Shown here piece by piece: positions 8,505 through 17,537 of a stretch of 64,000 nucleotides of DNA. Within the stretch, counting starts at the first letter, position 1. The number at the start of each line of letters is the position of its first letter. The notes under the pieces are model-generated. The model was not told the origin of the DNA, ran no database searches, and saw nothing but the letters and a program-made list of their open reading frames with translations. Position numbers and translations under genes: made by a program. Origin of the DNA: Geothrix sp. (GTDB taxonomy: Bacteria; Acidobacteriota; Holophagae; Holophagales; Holophagaceae); contig NZ_CP126625.1 in the NCBI RefSeq assembly GCF_030219325.1, positions 1,352,857 to 1,416,856 of the forward strand, read 5' to 3'.

Positions 8505-8969
8505 CTACCTGGTGCCCGACCGCTGGTTCTGGGCCACTGCGGCTTGGATCAGATCTTTGAACGCCCCGGCATCCAGTGACTCGCCTTCGCGAAGGTCAAT
8601 GGCCCGGCGCGTGCTCCCCTCCAGGCTGGAGTTGAAGAGGTGTCGAGGGTCATCCAAGGAAGCACCCCGGGCGAAGGTCAGCTTGACGACCTGCTTGTAG
8701 GCCTCTCCCGTGCAGACGATCCCGGCGCGGGACCAGGTGGGAACACCCAGGGGATTGGTGGGTTTGATCCATTTGCAGTCCTCCTCGATCTCCGGAACCG
8801 CCTCGTGGATGAGGCGGCGGATCTCCGCCAGGGTTCCGGCCCGCCAGCCGCCGAGAGACTGGATCTTCGCGTCAATTTGAGCAGAGGTGATGGGTGCCTG
8901 CTGAGAGGATGCGCCGGGCCGGGCCTCTGCCTTCACCCCTGGCCCGTTGCGCTTGGATGGGATCGCCAC
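8505..8969 (-). CDS. DUF1801-family protein
   Basis: The 154-residue protein has the DUF1801 hallmarks IRRLIHEAVPEIEEDCKW and GEAYKQVVKLTFARGASL followed by a DPRHLFNSSLEG segment, as in YdhG/YdeI-like proteins. The fold is small alpha-beta; the role is unknown. Members are frequent cargo of mobile gene cassettes. This gene lies just downstream (on its own strand) of an integron-type core site at 9078-9084, which may be relevant. Confidence 0.75.
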   Translation of the reverse strand: MAIPSKRNGPGVKAEARPGASSQQAPITSAQIDAKIQSLGGWRAGTLAEIRRLIHEAVPEIEEDCKWIKPTNPLGVPTWSRAGIVCTGEAYKQVVKLTFARGASLDDPRHLFNSSLEGSTRRAIDLREGESLDAGAFKDLIQAAVAQNQRSGTR

Positions 8970-9077
8970 AGATCATCCTCCGATGGCTTGTGATGCCCGA
9001 TGGGAGCAGTCCCGTGGCTCGGCCCGCACCGGGGAGACGGGCAGCCGGGATGGCAGGAAGGTGAGAGAGAGCGGAGG

Positions 9078-9084
9078 GTTGGGC
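9078..9084 (-). repeat. attC-like inverse core site (GCCCAAC on minus strand)
   Basis: On the minus strand the sequence GCCCAAC follows the stop codon of the 64-residue gene by about ten bases and fits the integron consensus RYYYAAC exactly. A 13-bp motif, GAGAGAGAGCGGA, sits beside it (9063-9075) and recurs inside the next attC-like site (9380-9392). I cannot find a matching GTTRRRY core at the far end, so this site looks decayed. Confidence 0.4.
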
Positions 9085-9093
9085 CGAACGGTT

Positions 9094-9288
9094 TCATGTG
9101 AGTACCGCGAGCAACCCAAAGAGAAGAAGGAATACCCCAAGGAACCGGACTCCGAGAACCGTTGTGGGGTAGATGACCAATGCCCGGCGCTTGTTGATTT
9201 CGGCGAGTTGACCAGGCCACACCTGATGCGCGAGGCCTATGAGAACCACCACGATGCCGATGAGATGTTGTTGCGTTTGCTTGTCCAT
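9094..9288 (-). CDS. Small two-helix membrane protein (cassette gene)
   Basis: The 64-residue product has two hydrophobic helices (IGIVVVLIGLAHQVW and FLGVFLLLFGLLAVL) separated by a short polar turn with NKRR. It starts 22 bases after an integron-type core (GTTAGGC read on the minus strand) and is followed by an inverse core, which is how integron cassette genes are arranged. No family was recognised. Confidence 0.55.
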   Translation of the reverse strand: MDKQTQQHLIGIVVVLIGLAHQVWPGQLAEINKRRALVIYPTTVLGVRFLGVFLLLFGLLAVLT

Positions 9289-9310
9289 CGAGCGGTACCT
9301 GCTTGGTGAG

Positions 9311-9433
9311 GCCTAACGATGTGGCTAACTGGCCGCGTCTGCACTGAGGCGATGAGCGAAGCCGAGAACGCGAAATGACGAGAGAGAGCGGAAGGCAATG
9401 CAGGCGGGGACTGCGTTGAGCGGAAGGTTAGGG
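9311..9433 (-). repeat. attC-like recombination site (123 bp)
   Basis: The ends read GCCTAAC on the left and GTTAGGG on the right, near-complementary cores of the RYYYAAC...GTTRRRY type. The arms are imperfectly palindromic: GCGTCTGCACTG near the left end pairs with CGCCTGCATTG when the right end is reversed. The stop codon of the 117-residue gene lies within the right core, and the next gene starts 22 bases beyond the left core. Length and placement fit an attC site of an integron cassette. No integrase gene is in the window. Confidence 0.55.
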
Positions 9434-9781
9434 CGACGGGAAGCCCATGGCTTTTGACACACGCTCCATTGCTGCTCTCATTTCCTGAGCTTCTGACTCC
9501 AACAGGTGATCCGATATCTGATTCAATCTGTGATTCTCGCTGAATAGAATCATCAAAATAATTTCCATTGATTTGCGTGACATTTTGAATTTGTCATTCC
9601 AGGCACCACCGCAATCTCGAGTAAAGTAGACCTCACCGCGTTGAACTTCATTATCAAATTCATCCATATGATTCTTCCTGGCTTCATGGTCTCCCCATTT
9701 CCAGTAGTCACCGAATAAAGAATTGAATTTCTTGTACAACTCCCAGAACTGCTCATCCGTGTAAGCTGGCTGAAACGGCAT
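9428..9781 (-). CDS. Hypothetical protein, AT-rich cassette gene
   Basis: A 117-residue soluble protein (MPFQPAYTDEQFWELYKKF) rich in aromatic and charged residues, with no recognised domain. Its codon use is clearly more AT-rich than nearly all neighbours, suggesting recent acquisition. It starts 26 bases after a GTTAGGG core (9807-9813) with a good GGAGGAA ribosome site, and its TAA stop is part of the next attC-like core. It thus forms one complete cassette of about 496 bp between repeated cores. Confidence 0.6.
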   Translation of the reverse strand: MPFQPAYTDEQFWELYKKFNSLFGDYWKWGDHEARKNHMDEFDNEVQRGEVYFTRDCGGAWNDKFKMSRKSMEIILMILFSENHRLNQISDHLLESEAQEMRAAMERVSKAMGFPSP

Positions 9782-9806
9782 GAAACTTCCTCCTGGATGT
9801 GATGAG

Positions 9807-9820
9807 CCCTAACGATGTGG
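9807..9820 (-). repeat. attC-like core, repeat of the 9311 site end
   Basis: CCTAACGATGTGG at 9808-9820 is an exact 13-bp copy of 9312-9324. On the minus strand it reads CCACATCGTTAGG, a GTTRRR-type core sitting just upstream of a gene start in both places. The two copies bracket the 117-residue gene plus the attC-like site. The outer half of this site, towards 9900, is not convincingly palindromic. Confidence 0.5.
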
Positions 9821-10224
9821 TGTGTTTGAAAGCAGGGTACTGGAAACTTTTCTTGCGCGGGCAAATGATCGCACGGCCCCAGTGCGGGCCAAGGGCGCAA
9901 TGGCTGCGCTGTGACCGTCACATCCATGGCGGCCCCGCGGGGCTTTGTCCCGCGCTGTGTACTACTGGTGGGCTCCTCTGTGCAGGAAAAGCTGGGCGTC
10001 AGGCTGGCTAGCTGAATAGGGTTTGTCCTGGATGAGGACGACCCGCATGACCAGGACCAGTTTCCTCATGAGACCGCCGACCGATCTACCGCCACGCCAC
10101 CACCAGCTGATACTCCTTCTGATACGGCGGACTCCAGGCGGACTCCACGTGAAAATTCGGGGCGCTTTTCAGCACTTACGAACGCCTGCGATCACTCAAA
10201 AATGGCCCGAAACCAGGACAAGCG
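9821..10224. other. Gap without a convincing gene
   Basis: About 400 bases between the cassette remnant and the tRNA-Gly terminator. Short open frames exist on both strands, but none has a ribosome site, recognisable motif or coherent composition. It may hold decayed cassette sequence. Confidence 0.5.
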
Positions 10225-10256
10225 AAAGCCCCGAAACCTAGTGGTGACGGGGCTTT
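10225..10256 (-). terminator. Terminator after tRNA-Gly
   Basis: Nine-base perfect stem AAAGCCCCG / CGGGGCTTT with a 14-base loop, directly downstream of the tRNA on the minus strand. Confidence 0.65.
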
Positions 10257-10261
10257 GCGGG

Positions 10262-10336
10262 TGGAGCGGGCGACCAGGATTGAACTGGCGACATTCAGCT
10301 TGGGAAGCTGACGTTCTACCACTGAACTACGCCCGC
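10262..10336 (-). tRNA. tRNA-Gly (anticodon CCC)
   Basis: The minus strand reads GCGGGCG...CGCCCGCTCCA. It has a seven-base acceptor stem, the anticodon arm TCAGC-TTCCCAA-GCTGA giving anticodon CCC, a TTCAATC T-loop and an encoded CCA end. It decodes GGG. Confidence 0.95.
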
Positions 10337-10384
10337 GGCAGGGGTCCATGCTAGCGCAAGTGGCGGCCTTGGGGCCAGTCCTGG

Positions 10385-11101
<717 letters not shown>

Positions 11102-11110
11102 GGATGCCTC

Positions 11111-13066
11111 CTAGGCCGGCTGCGGCGAGGGTTCGCCGGGGAGATCGGTTTGCGGGGGCTGGCCCAGGTAGGCCTCCACCACCTTGGGATGGCGCTTCAC
11201 CTCGTCAGGCGTGCCCTCGGCGATGACTTTGCCGCCGTCCAGCACGGTCACGGTGTCGCAGAGCTCGCTCACCACGTCCATGTGGTGCTCGATGAGGAGG
11301 ATGCTGATGCCGCGCCTGTGGACCCGCTTGATGATCTCGATGAGCTGGACCACGTCCGGGTGGGCCAGGCCCGCGGCGGGCTCGTCGAGGATGAGCAGGT
11401 CGGGCTTGCGGGCCAGGGCGCGGGCCACTTCCAGGAAGCGCTGGGCGCCATAGGTCAGGTCCTTGGCCTTGGTGAGGGCCTGGTCCTTCAGCCCGATGCG
11501 GTCCAGCAGGCAGAGCGCGTCGGCCTGGGCCTGGCGTTCTTCTTTGCGGGCCAGGCCCAGCAGCACCAGGGGCAGGGGGCTGCGGTACACGCCCTTCAGC
11601 GCCACCATGACGTTCTCCAGGGCCGTGAGCTCGGCGAAGAGCTGCAGGTTCTGGAAGGTCCGCGCCACGCCGGACTTGGACACCTGGTAGAGGCTGCCCG
11701 AGGGCAGGACCGAGCCCCGGAGCAGGATGCGCCCGGCGCTGGGCGTGTAGAGCCCGGAGATGACGTTCACCACGGTGCTCTTGCCGGAGCCGTTGGGTCC
11801 GATGAGGCCGTGGATGGCGCCGGACTTGATCGTCATGGAGAGGCCGTCCACAGCCTTCACACCGCCGAAGTACCGCTTGAGGTCCTCGATGACCAGCAGG
11901 GGCGCGCCATCGGCGCTGCGGGGCGGCAGGATGGCCTCGATGTCCGAGGCTTCGGGCAGGGGCGCGTGGGGCACCCGGAACAGCTTCGCCAGGAAGAGGG
12001 ACAGGAAGCCCATGAGACCCTCGGGCAGGCCCACCACCACGGAGAAGAGCATCAGGGCGAAGATGGCCTTGCGCCAATCCTCGGTGTTCTCCACGAAGAG
12101 GCCGCCCACCACCAGCAGTCCCATGGCCACGACGGGGGCCAGGGCCTGGAAGGGCCGCGTGGTCTTCTTCACCAGGCCGCGCAGGCCCGCCGCCAGGGCC
12201 ATGGCGAAGCCCAGGCCGGAGAAGATCTGGAAGAGGTGGCGATTCGACAGCAGGTTGGGCAGCAGCACGATGACCGTGGCGCCCACGAAGGCGCCCCACA
12301 GGCTCTTGCGGCCGCCCAGCACCACGCCCAGCAGCAGGATGATCATCAGGTCATAGGTGAAGCTCTGGGGCTGCAGGTACTGGAAGTTGAAGGCGTAGAG
12401 CCCGCCCGCCAGGCCGCCGAGACTCGAGCCCAGGGCGAAGGCGGCCACCTTGTGCCGGTAGGTGCCCACGCCCATGGCGTCCGTGGCGATGGGGCTGTCC
12501 CGCAGGGCCTCGAAGGCCCGGCCCCACTGCGAGGCCAGCAGGTTGCGCATCACCATCCACACCAGGGCCAGCAGGGCCAGGCAGAGCCAGAAGAACAGGG
12601 GCGGGGTGAGCGCGTGCCCCCAGACCGGCGGCCGGCTGAGGCTCAGGCCCTGGGCGCCGCCCGTGAGGCTCTCCAGCTCGTTCAGCGCCGTGGTGCTGAG
12701 GGCGGCGAAGCTGAGGGTGGCCAGGGCGAACTGGGGGCCTTCCAGGCGCAGCGCGGGCAGGGCCAGCAGACCACCCAGCAGCAGGCCCACGGCCATGGCC
12801 GCCAGCAGGGCCGGAGCCATGCCCAGGCCGAACTTGGTGACGGTGAGGCCGGCCGCGTAGGCGCCCAGGCCCAGGAAGGCCACGTGGGCGAGGTTCACCT
12901 GGCCCAGGTAGCCCACGGTGACGTCCAGGCCGATGAGGAGGATGCCGTAGATGGCCAGCAGGGTGAGCAGGCCCAGGGCGTAGGGATTCACCACCAGGAG
13001 CGGGATGGTGGCCAGGAAGGCGAAGACGATGAGCTCGGCACCGCGGAGGAGGAGGATGCGCTTCAT
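11111..13066 (-). CDS. Fused LivM permease - LivG ATPase
   Basis: The 651-residue protein joins two normally separate subunits. Residues 1-370 form the LivM-type permease, with about ten hydrophobic helices and the segment GYLGQVNLAHVAFLGLGAY. After a linker, residues about 395-651 form the LivG-type ATPase, with Walker A GPNGSGKST (about 423), signature LTYGAQRFLEVARAL and Walker B LLILDEPAAGL. The product would supply one membrane and one nucleotide-binding half of the branched-chain amino-acid importer. The frame is continuous across the junction. Such fusions are known in some bacteria, so it is likely functional. Confidence 0.9.
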   Translation of the reverse strand: MKRILLLRGAELIVFAFLATIPLLVVNPYALGLLTLLAIYGILLIGLDVTVGYLGQVNLAHVAFLGLGAYAAGLTVTKFGLGMAPALLAAMAVGLLLGGLLALPALRLEGPQFALATLSFAALSTTALNELESLTGGAQGLSLSRPPVWGHALTPPLFFWLCLALLALVWMVMRNLLASQWGRAFEALRDSPIATDAMGVGTYRHKVAAFALGSSLGGLAGGLYAFNFQYLQPQSFTYDLMIILLLGVVLGGRKSLWGAFVGATVIVLLPNLLSNRHLFQIFSGLGFAMALAAGLRGLVKKTTRPFQALAPVVAMGLLVVGGLFVENTEDWRKAIFALMLFSVVVGLPEGLMGFLSLFLAKLFRVPHAPLPEASDIEAILPPRSADGAPLLVIEDLKRYFGGVKAVDGLSMTIKSGAIHGLIGPNGSGKSTVVNVISGLYTPSAGRILLRGSVLPSGSLYQVSKSGVARTFQNLQLFAELTALENVMVALKGVYRSPLPLVLLGLARKEERQAQADALCLLDRIGLKDQALTKAKDLTYGAQRFLEVARALARKPDLLILDEPAAGLAHPDVVQLIEIIKRVHRRGISILLIEHHMDVVSELCDTVTVLDGGKVIAEGTPDEVKRHPKVVEAYLGQPPQTDLPGEPSPQPA

Positions 13067-13067
13067 C

Positions 13068-13946
13068 TCACACCTTCCGGATGATGGCTTTGCCGAACAC
13101 GCCCGTGGGCCGCACGGCCAGGGCGAGGATCAGCAGCACCAGGCCCGGCGCCTCGCGCCAGCCGCTGCCCAGGTAGAAGCTGGCCAGGCTTTCCAGCGCC
13201 CCCAGGAACATGCCGATGAGCACCACGCCGAAGCCCGAATCCAGGCCCGCCACCACGGCCACGGAGAAGGCCTTGAGGATGAGCGCCGAAGCCATGGTGG
13301 GGCCCACGGTGGTGATGGGCGAGACCAGGATGCCCGCCAGGGCCGCCACGGCGCCCGACAGGGCGTAGGACAGCATGACGGTGCGGGTGGCCGAGATGCC
13401 CATGAGCTCGGCGGCGTCGCGGTCCGCGGACACGGCCTCGAAGGCCTTGCCCAGCAGGGTGCGGCGCTTGAACAGTTCGATGGCGCCCATGATGGCCAGC
13501 ACGCCCACGGCCACGGACAGCTCGAGCCGGGTCACGTCCACGCCCAGCACGTGGATGGGATCGGCGGAGATGGGGGTGGGGAAGGGGCGGTCGTCCCGGC
13601 CCCAGAGGTTCTCGGCGGCGGAGAAGAAGAAGAGGCCGATGATGATCGTGAGCAGGATCCAGCCTTCGCTCTTCTGCTCCAGCGCCAGCCGCACGCCGGC
13701 GCGCTCGACCACCAGGCCCATGATGGCGCCGAAGAGCAGGCCGCCGGGAATCATGGCCCAGTAGGGCACGCCAAGGTTGAGCAGGGTGAGGCTGAAGAAG
13801 GCCGAGACCATCACCAGCTCGCCCTGGCCGAAGTTGATGCTCTTGCTGGTGGCGAAGGTCAGCTGGAAGCCGTAGGCGATGAGGGCGTAGACCAGCCCCA
13901 TCAAGGCGCCGCTGACGGCCATCTGCCCAATGATCGATGCATTCAT
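13068..13946 (-). CDS. livH: Branched-chain amino-acid ABC transporter permease LivH
   Basis: A 292-residue polytopic membrane protein with the LivH signature YGFQLTFATSKSINFGQGELVM and about eight hydrophobic helices. It partners the LivM half of the downstream fusion protein. The ATG at 13946 (MNASIIGQ) is preferred. An upstream GTG-like start would begin inside the terminator hairpin and add a Pro/Phe-rich segment untypical of the family. It is separated from the fused livMG by one base. Confidence 0.92.
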   Translation of the reverse strand: MNASIIGQMAVSGALMGLVYALIAYGFQLTFATSKSINFGQGELVMVSAFFSLTLLNLGVPYWAMIPGGLLFGAIMGLVVERAGVRLALEQKSEGWILLTIIIGLFFFSAAENLWGRDDRPFPTPISADPIHVLGVDVTRLELSVAVGVLAIMGAIELFKRRTLLGKAFEAVSADRDAAELMGISATRTVMLSYALSGAVAALAGILVSPITTVGPTMASALILKAFSVAVVAGLDSGFGVVLIGMFLGALESLASFYLGSGWREAPGLVLLILALAVRPTGVFGKAIIRKV

Positions 13947-13971
13947 GCGCGGCCTGTCCGGGGGAAAAAGC

Positions 13972-13989
13972 GGGGGGCCGAAGCCCCCC
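13972..13989 (-). terminator. Intra-operon terminator/attenuator hairpin between livJ and livH
   Basis: On the minus strand GGGGGGC-TTCG-GCCCCCC forms a seven-base stem with a UUCG tetraloop, followed by GCTTTTTCC. It lies between the binding-protein gene and the permease genes and should make livJ mRNA more abundant than the rest. Confidence 0.75.
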
Positions 13990-14009
13990 GGGTTCACGGG
14001 TTGGGAAAG

Positions 14010-15263
14010 CTACTTCTTCTTGCCCTTGATCTTGGCGGGCGTGGCGCTCAGCGCGGACTTGCGGAGGCGCTCGCGGTCGGCGTCGTTGCCGAAGACCACG
14101 TGGCCGTCCTTCACCATGCCCATGACCGTCTGCTCGCGGCGGAAGGCCTCGTGGGTGGTCACGTCGGCGGGATCCCACTTGGTGTAGGGGTGGTTCCAGG
14201 TGGCGATGACGCCCTGCACGGGCTCCTTCAGGTCCTCCAGGGCCTCCTTGACCTTCTTCGTGTCGGTGCTGCCGGCCTGCTTCACGGCGGCGGCCATGAG
14301 GTAGACGGCGTCATAGCCCTGGGCGGCGGCCACGGGGGAGGGGATGCGGCCCACCTTGAAGGTCTTGTGGTAGCCGTCGATGAAGGCCTTGGCCTTGGGG
14401 GTGATGGGCTCTTCGATGAAGGTCTGCGGCATCAGCGTGCCGTTGCCGTTCTTGCCGGCGTTGTCGATGTAGTTGGACATGGAGAGCGTCCAGCCGCCGA
14501 TGAGCGGGGCCTTCATGCCGATCTTGGCCATGCCGTTGGAAATGGCGGCCAGCTCGGGCCCGATGCCCCAGATGAGGATGGCCTGGGCGCCGGCGGACTT
14601 GGCCCGCAGCAGCTGGGCGGTCATGTCCTTGTCGCCGATGTTGAACTTCTCCTGGGCCACGACCTCCAGCTTGCTGCCCTGCTTCTTGATCTGGTCCAGC
14701 ATGTCGTCGCGGCCGGAGACGCCGTAGTTGGTGGAATCGAAGACCACCGCCACCTTGGTGAACTTGCGGTTGATGGCCTCCTCCACCACCATGGCCGCCT
14801 GGATGCCGTCATGGGCGGCGAAGCGGAAGATGGAGCAGTCCTTCACGCCGGCCTTGCTCCACTGCGTCATGGAGGCCGAGCCCGCGGCGGGGCAGATGAT
14901 CTTGGTGATGCCCTTCTCCTGCAGGTGCTTGTCGCCGGCCATGCAGACGCCGGTGTTCACGGTGCCGATGACGCCCGTCAGGTCGCTCATGGCGGCCAGC
15001 TCCTGGGCGATGAGGGCGCCGCGCTCGTTCTTGGCCTCGTCATCGCGCTCGACGATCTCGATCTTCATCTTCTTGCCGCCCACCAGGATGCCGCCGGCGG
15101 CGTTGATCTCGGCGATGGCGAGCTTGGAGCCGTCCCGCGCGGAGGTGCCCATGGGGGCGGAGCCGCCGCTGAAGGGTCCCGTGAGGGCGATCTTCACGGT
15201 GTCTCCGGCCGTGAGGCCGAGGGCCGTGAGCAGGAGCGATCCCTGGACGATCTGCTTGAACAT
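14010..15263 (-). CDS. livJ: Branched-chain amino-acid ABC transporter substrate-binding protein
   Basis: The 417-residue protein has an N-terminal signal (MFKQIVQGSLLLTALGLTAG) and a type I periplasmic-binding fold of the Leu/Ile/Val family. Diagnostic stretches are VKIALTGPFSGGSAPMG, LAIAEINAAGGI and VIGTVNTGVCMAGDKH. It captures ligand in the periplasm and delivers it to the LivH/LivM pore. Exact ligand (branched-chain amino acids, amides or other) cannot be told from sequence. It is first in the operon, and a lysine-rich tail ends the protein. Confidence 0.92.
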   Translation of the reverse strand: MFKQIVQGSLLLTALGLTAGDTVKIALTGPFSGGSAPMGTSARDGSKLAIAEINAAGGILVGGKKMKIEIVERDDEAKNERGALIAQELAAMSDLTGVIGTVNTGVCMAGDKHLQEKGITKIICPAAGSASMTQWSKAGVKDCSIFRFAAHDGIQAAMVVEEAINRKFTKVAVVFDSTNYGVSGRDDMLDQIKKQGSKLEVVAQEKFNIGDKDMTAQLLRAKSAGAQAILIWGIGPELAAISNGMAKIGMKAPLIGGWTLSMSNYIDNAGKNGNGTLMPQTFIEEPITPKAKAFIDGYHKTFKVGRIPSPVAAAQGYDAVYLMAAAVKQAGSTDTKKVKEALEDLKEPVQGVIATWNHPYTKWDPADVTTHEAFRREQTVMGMVKDGHVVFGNDADRERLRKSALSATPAKIKGKKK

Positions 15264-15366
15264 CGTGTCCTCCTCAGAGGCGGTGGATTGGGTGGATGGA
15301 TGGGCGCAAGCATAGCGGCCCTGGGCCCTTCCGGGAAGGTGGGCCTGTTCCTTCCAAGCTTCGAAA

Positions 15367-16386
15367 TCAGATCAATCGGGCCAGCACCCAGGCGAGCAAT
15401 GACTCGCCGCCGGCCACCCGCTGCTCCGCCACGAGGAGGGGCAGGTCCAGGGCCCGCGCATGGTCGGGGCCGAGCTTCACCGCGTCCTTCTCGGTGCAGA
15501 CCAGCCAGGCGGCGCCTTCGGCCCGGGCCTGCGCCTGCAGCCGGCGCAGGTCCGCCGGCGAGGGGCCCCGGTGGTCCGGGAAGCTGCGCGAGCCGGTCCA
15601 GGCATGCCCGGCCAGCAGCAGGTCGGCGTAGAAGGCCTCGGGGTGGCCCAGGCCGCACCAGGCGAAGGCCGGGCCCTGGACCTCGGCCGCCGGCAGCTCC
15701 GCCGGCCAGCGGCGCAGGCCGCCCAGGGCGAAGTCCACCCAGAAGACGGGGCCACCCGAACCGTGGCGGGCCCACCAGGCTTCGATCTCAGGGCGGTCCT
15801 GCACCCGCGCGGCGCGGGTTACCACCAGGGCCTGGGCGCGGCGGGCGCTGTCCACGGGCTCGCGCAGGTCACCCAGGGGCAGCATCCGCCCGTCGCCCCA
15901 GCGGCGCACGCCATCGAGCACCAGCAGGTCCAGGTCGCGGTGCAGGGCCCGGTGCTGGAAGCCGTCGTCCAGCAGCAGGCAGCGGAGGCCCGGCCGCTGG
16001 GATTGGGCCCGCATGGCCGCCGCCTCGCGCTTCCGGCCCACCACCACGCGGCGGGCGCCCAGGCGCCGGGCCATGAGCAGGGGCTCGTCGCCGGTCTGCC
16101 GGGGATCGGAGTCGGCCTCGACGCTCATGGGATCCACGTTCCGCCGCCCGCCGTAGCCACGCGAGAGCACGGCATTGGTCCAGCCGGCGGCCTCCAGCCC
16201 TTCGGCCAGGAACAGGGTGAGGGGCGTCTTGCCGGTGCCCCCGGCGCTGAGGTTGCCGATGGAGATCACGGGGACCGTGGCATGGGCGACCCGCTCGGGG
16301 TGGGCGTCGAAGCCCCGGTTGCGGGCGCGCACCACGGCCCCGTAGAGGGGTGCCAGCGGGGCAGCCAGGAGGCGCAGGAGGGACAT
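15367..16386 (-). CDS. lpxK: Tetraacyldisaccharide 4'-kinase LpxK
   Basis: The 339-residue protein has the LpxK P-loop GNLSAGGTGKTP (44-55), the SRGYGG and DDGFQHR motifs and an N-terminal hydrophobic anchor (LLRLLAAPLAPLYGAVV). It phosphorylates the 4' position of the lipid A disaccharide at the inner-membrane surface, so this organism makes lipopolysaccharide-type lipid A. No other lpx genes are adjacent. It lies upstream of livJ on the same strand, about 100 bases away, and may be separate. Confidence 0.94.
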   Translation of the reverse strand: MSLLRLLAAPLAPLYGAVVRARNRGFDAHPERVAHATVPVISIGNLSAGGTGKTPLTLFLAEGLEAAGWTNAVLSRGYGGRRNVDPMSVEADSDPRQTGDEPLLMARRLGARRVVVGRKREAAAMRAQSQRPGLRCLLLDDGFQHRALHRDLDLLVLDGVRRWGDGRMLPLGDLREPVDSARRAQALVVTRAARVQDRPEIEAWWARHGSGGPVFWVDFALGGLRRWPAELPAAEVQGPAFAWCGLGHPEAFYADLLLAGHAWTGSRSFPDHRGPSPADLRRLQAQARAEGAAWLVCTEKDAVKLGPDHARALDLPLLVAEQRVAGGESLLAWVLARLI

Positions 16387-16499
16387 GCACCCAGGGTAGC
16401 GGAGGTCGGCGGCGGGAATGGATTTCGTCCCGGGTCCCGAGGGGAGGTTTCCATCCGACCCTGGCCCTGGGTTAAGCTAGGGGCCTCCCCGGGACCTGC

Positions 16500-17222
16500 A
16501 TGGCTGAACCCAGCTTCATCGACCAAAGCAAGCTGCGCTTCCGCGAAGGCGAGCTGATCTTCCGCAAGGGGGAGATGGCCCAGCAGATGTACATCATCCT
16601 GTCGGGCAAGGTGCGCCTGTATGTCTCAGAGGAGGCGCAGGGGGAGTGGGCCGAGGAGCTCGCCAAGGGGGATTTCTTCGGGGAAGGCAGTCTGCTGGAG
16701 GCTTTGCCGCGCCAGCACACGGCCCTGGCCCTGGAGGATTCGGACCTCATCGCCATCAACCGCGGCACCTTCATGCGGATGATCCGGCAGAACCCCGAAG
16801 TCTCCGTGAAGATGATGCAGCGCCTGGCCCAGCGGCACCGCGAAGTCGGCGAGCGGCTGGAGTCCATGGACGCCAACCGCCCCGCCAAGGTCGTCACGGC
16901 CCCGGTGGCCAACCTGGTGTCCGTGCTGAGCGGCAAGCCCCACCCGATCCTGTCGCACGGTTCGCTCATCGGGCGCTTCGATCCCACCACGGGCGTCCAC
17001 CCCGACATCGACCTGACGGACGAGGACCACAACCTCAGCGTGTCCCGGCGCCATGCCCGCATCCTCTGCGAGCACGGCCGCTACTTCCTGCTGGAGGAAC
17101 CCGGCGTGGCCAACGGCACCTTCGTGCGCGGCGAGCGCATCCAGCCGGGCGAGCCCCGGGAGCTGAAGCACGGCGACCGCGTGGGCTTCGGCATGGTGGT
17201 GCTGTTCTTCGAAAAGACGTAA
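16500..17222 (+). CDS. cNMP-binding / FHA-domain fusion protein
   Basis: Residues 1-125 form a cyclic-nucleotide-binding-type beta-roll (FREGELIFRKGEMAQQMYIILSGKVRLY, then GDFFGEGSLLEALPRQHTALA). Residues about 150-240 form an FHA domain with GRF, the SRRHARI phosphothreonine-binding motif and VANGTFVRGERI. There is no DNA-binding domain, unlike CRP/FNR. It may relay a nucleotide signal to a phosphorylated partner protein. The partner is not visible. The gene is divergent from lpxK with about 110 bases between. Confidence 0.85.
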   Translation: MAEPSFIDQSKLRFREGELIFRKGEMAQQMYIILSGKVRLYVSEEAQGEWAEELAKGDFFGEGSLLEALPRQHTALALEDSDLIAINRGTFMRMIRQNPEVSVKMMQRLAQRHREVGERLESMDANRPAKVVTAPVANLVSVLSGKPHPILSHGSLIGRFDPTTGVHPDIDLTDEDHNLSVSRRHARILCEHGRYFLLEEPGVANGTFVRGERIQPGEPRELKHGDRVGFGMVVLFFEKT

Positions 17223-17253
17223 CCTTCCGGCGGGCAGGAGACGGGAGGCGCTC

Positions 17254-17481
17254 ATGGGGACGGATCTGCTGGTCGAGTTGTGGCGGGATGAGCACGGCGT
17301 CATCCGGGAATTGGTGCAGTTCGGGCTGGATGAGGTGGGCGGGGCCTGCATCATCCGCGAGCGCAACAGCCTGGATGCCCTCGATGGCGACGCGAACGAA
17401 GGGGACATGGTGATCGCCCGTTTCGGCGATCCTGAAGATGCGCGGGATTTCCTTCGGGATGAGGGCTTCGAGCCACTGTGA
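17254..17481 (+). CDS. Small hypothetical protein
   Basis: A 75-residue acidic protein (MGTDLLVELWRDEHGVIRE) preceded by a good GGGAGG ribosome site. No signal, helix or motif was recognised. Closely linked to the DUF1569 gene downstream and 31 bases after the cNMP-FHA gene, so possibly one transcript. Confidence 0.6.
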   Translation: MGTDLLVELWRDEHGVIRELVQFGLDEVGGACIIRERNSLDALDGDANEGDMVIARFGDPEDARDFLRDEGFEPL

Positions 17482-17537
17482 CCGTCTGGCGGGACGATCC
17501 GGATTATCGTGGAAGCCATAGGCTCTCGGAGGTTCCC

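Noticed and set aside
10023-10241. Short frame between the cassette remnant and tRNA-Gly
   Set aside because: No ribosome site or recognisable motif, and it overlaps the tRNA terminator.
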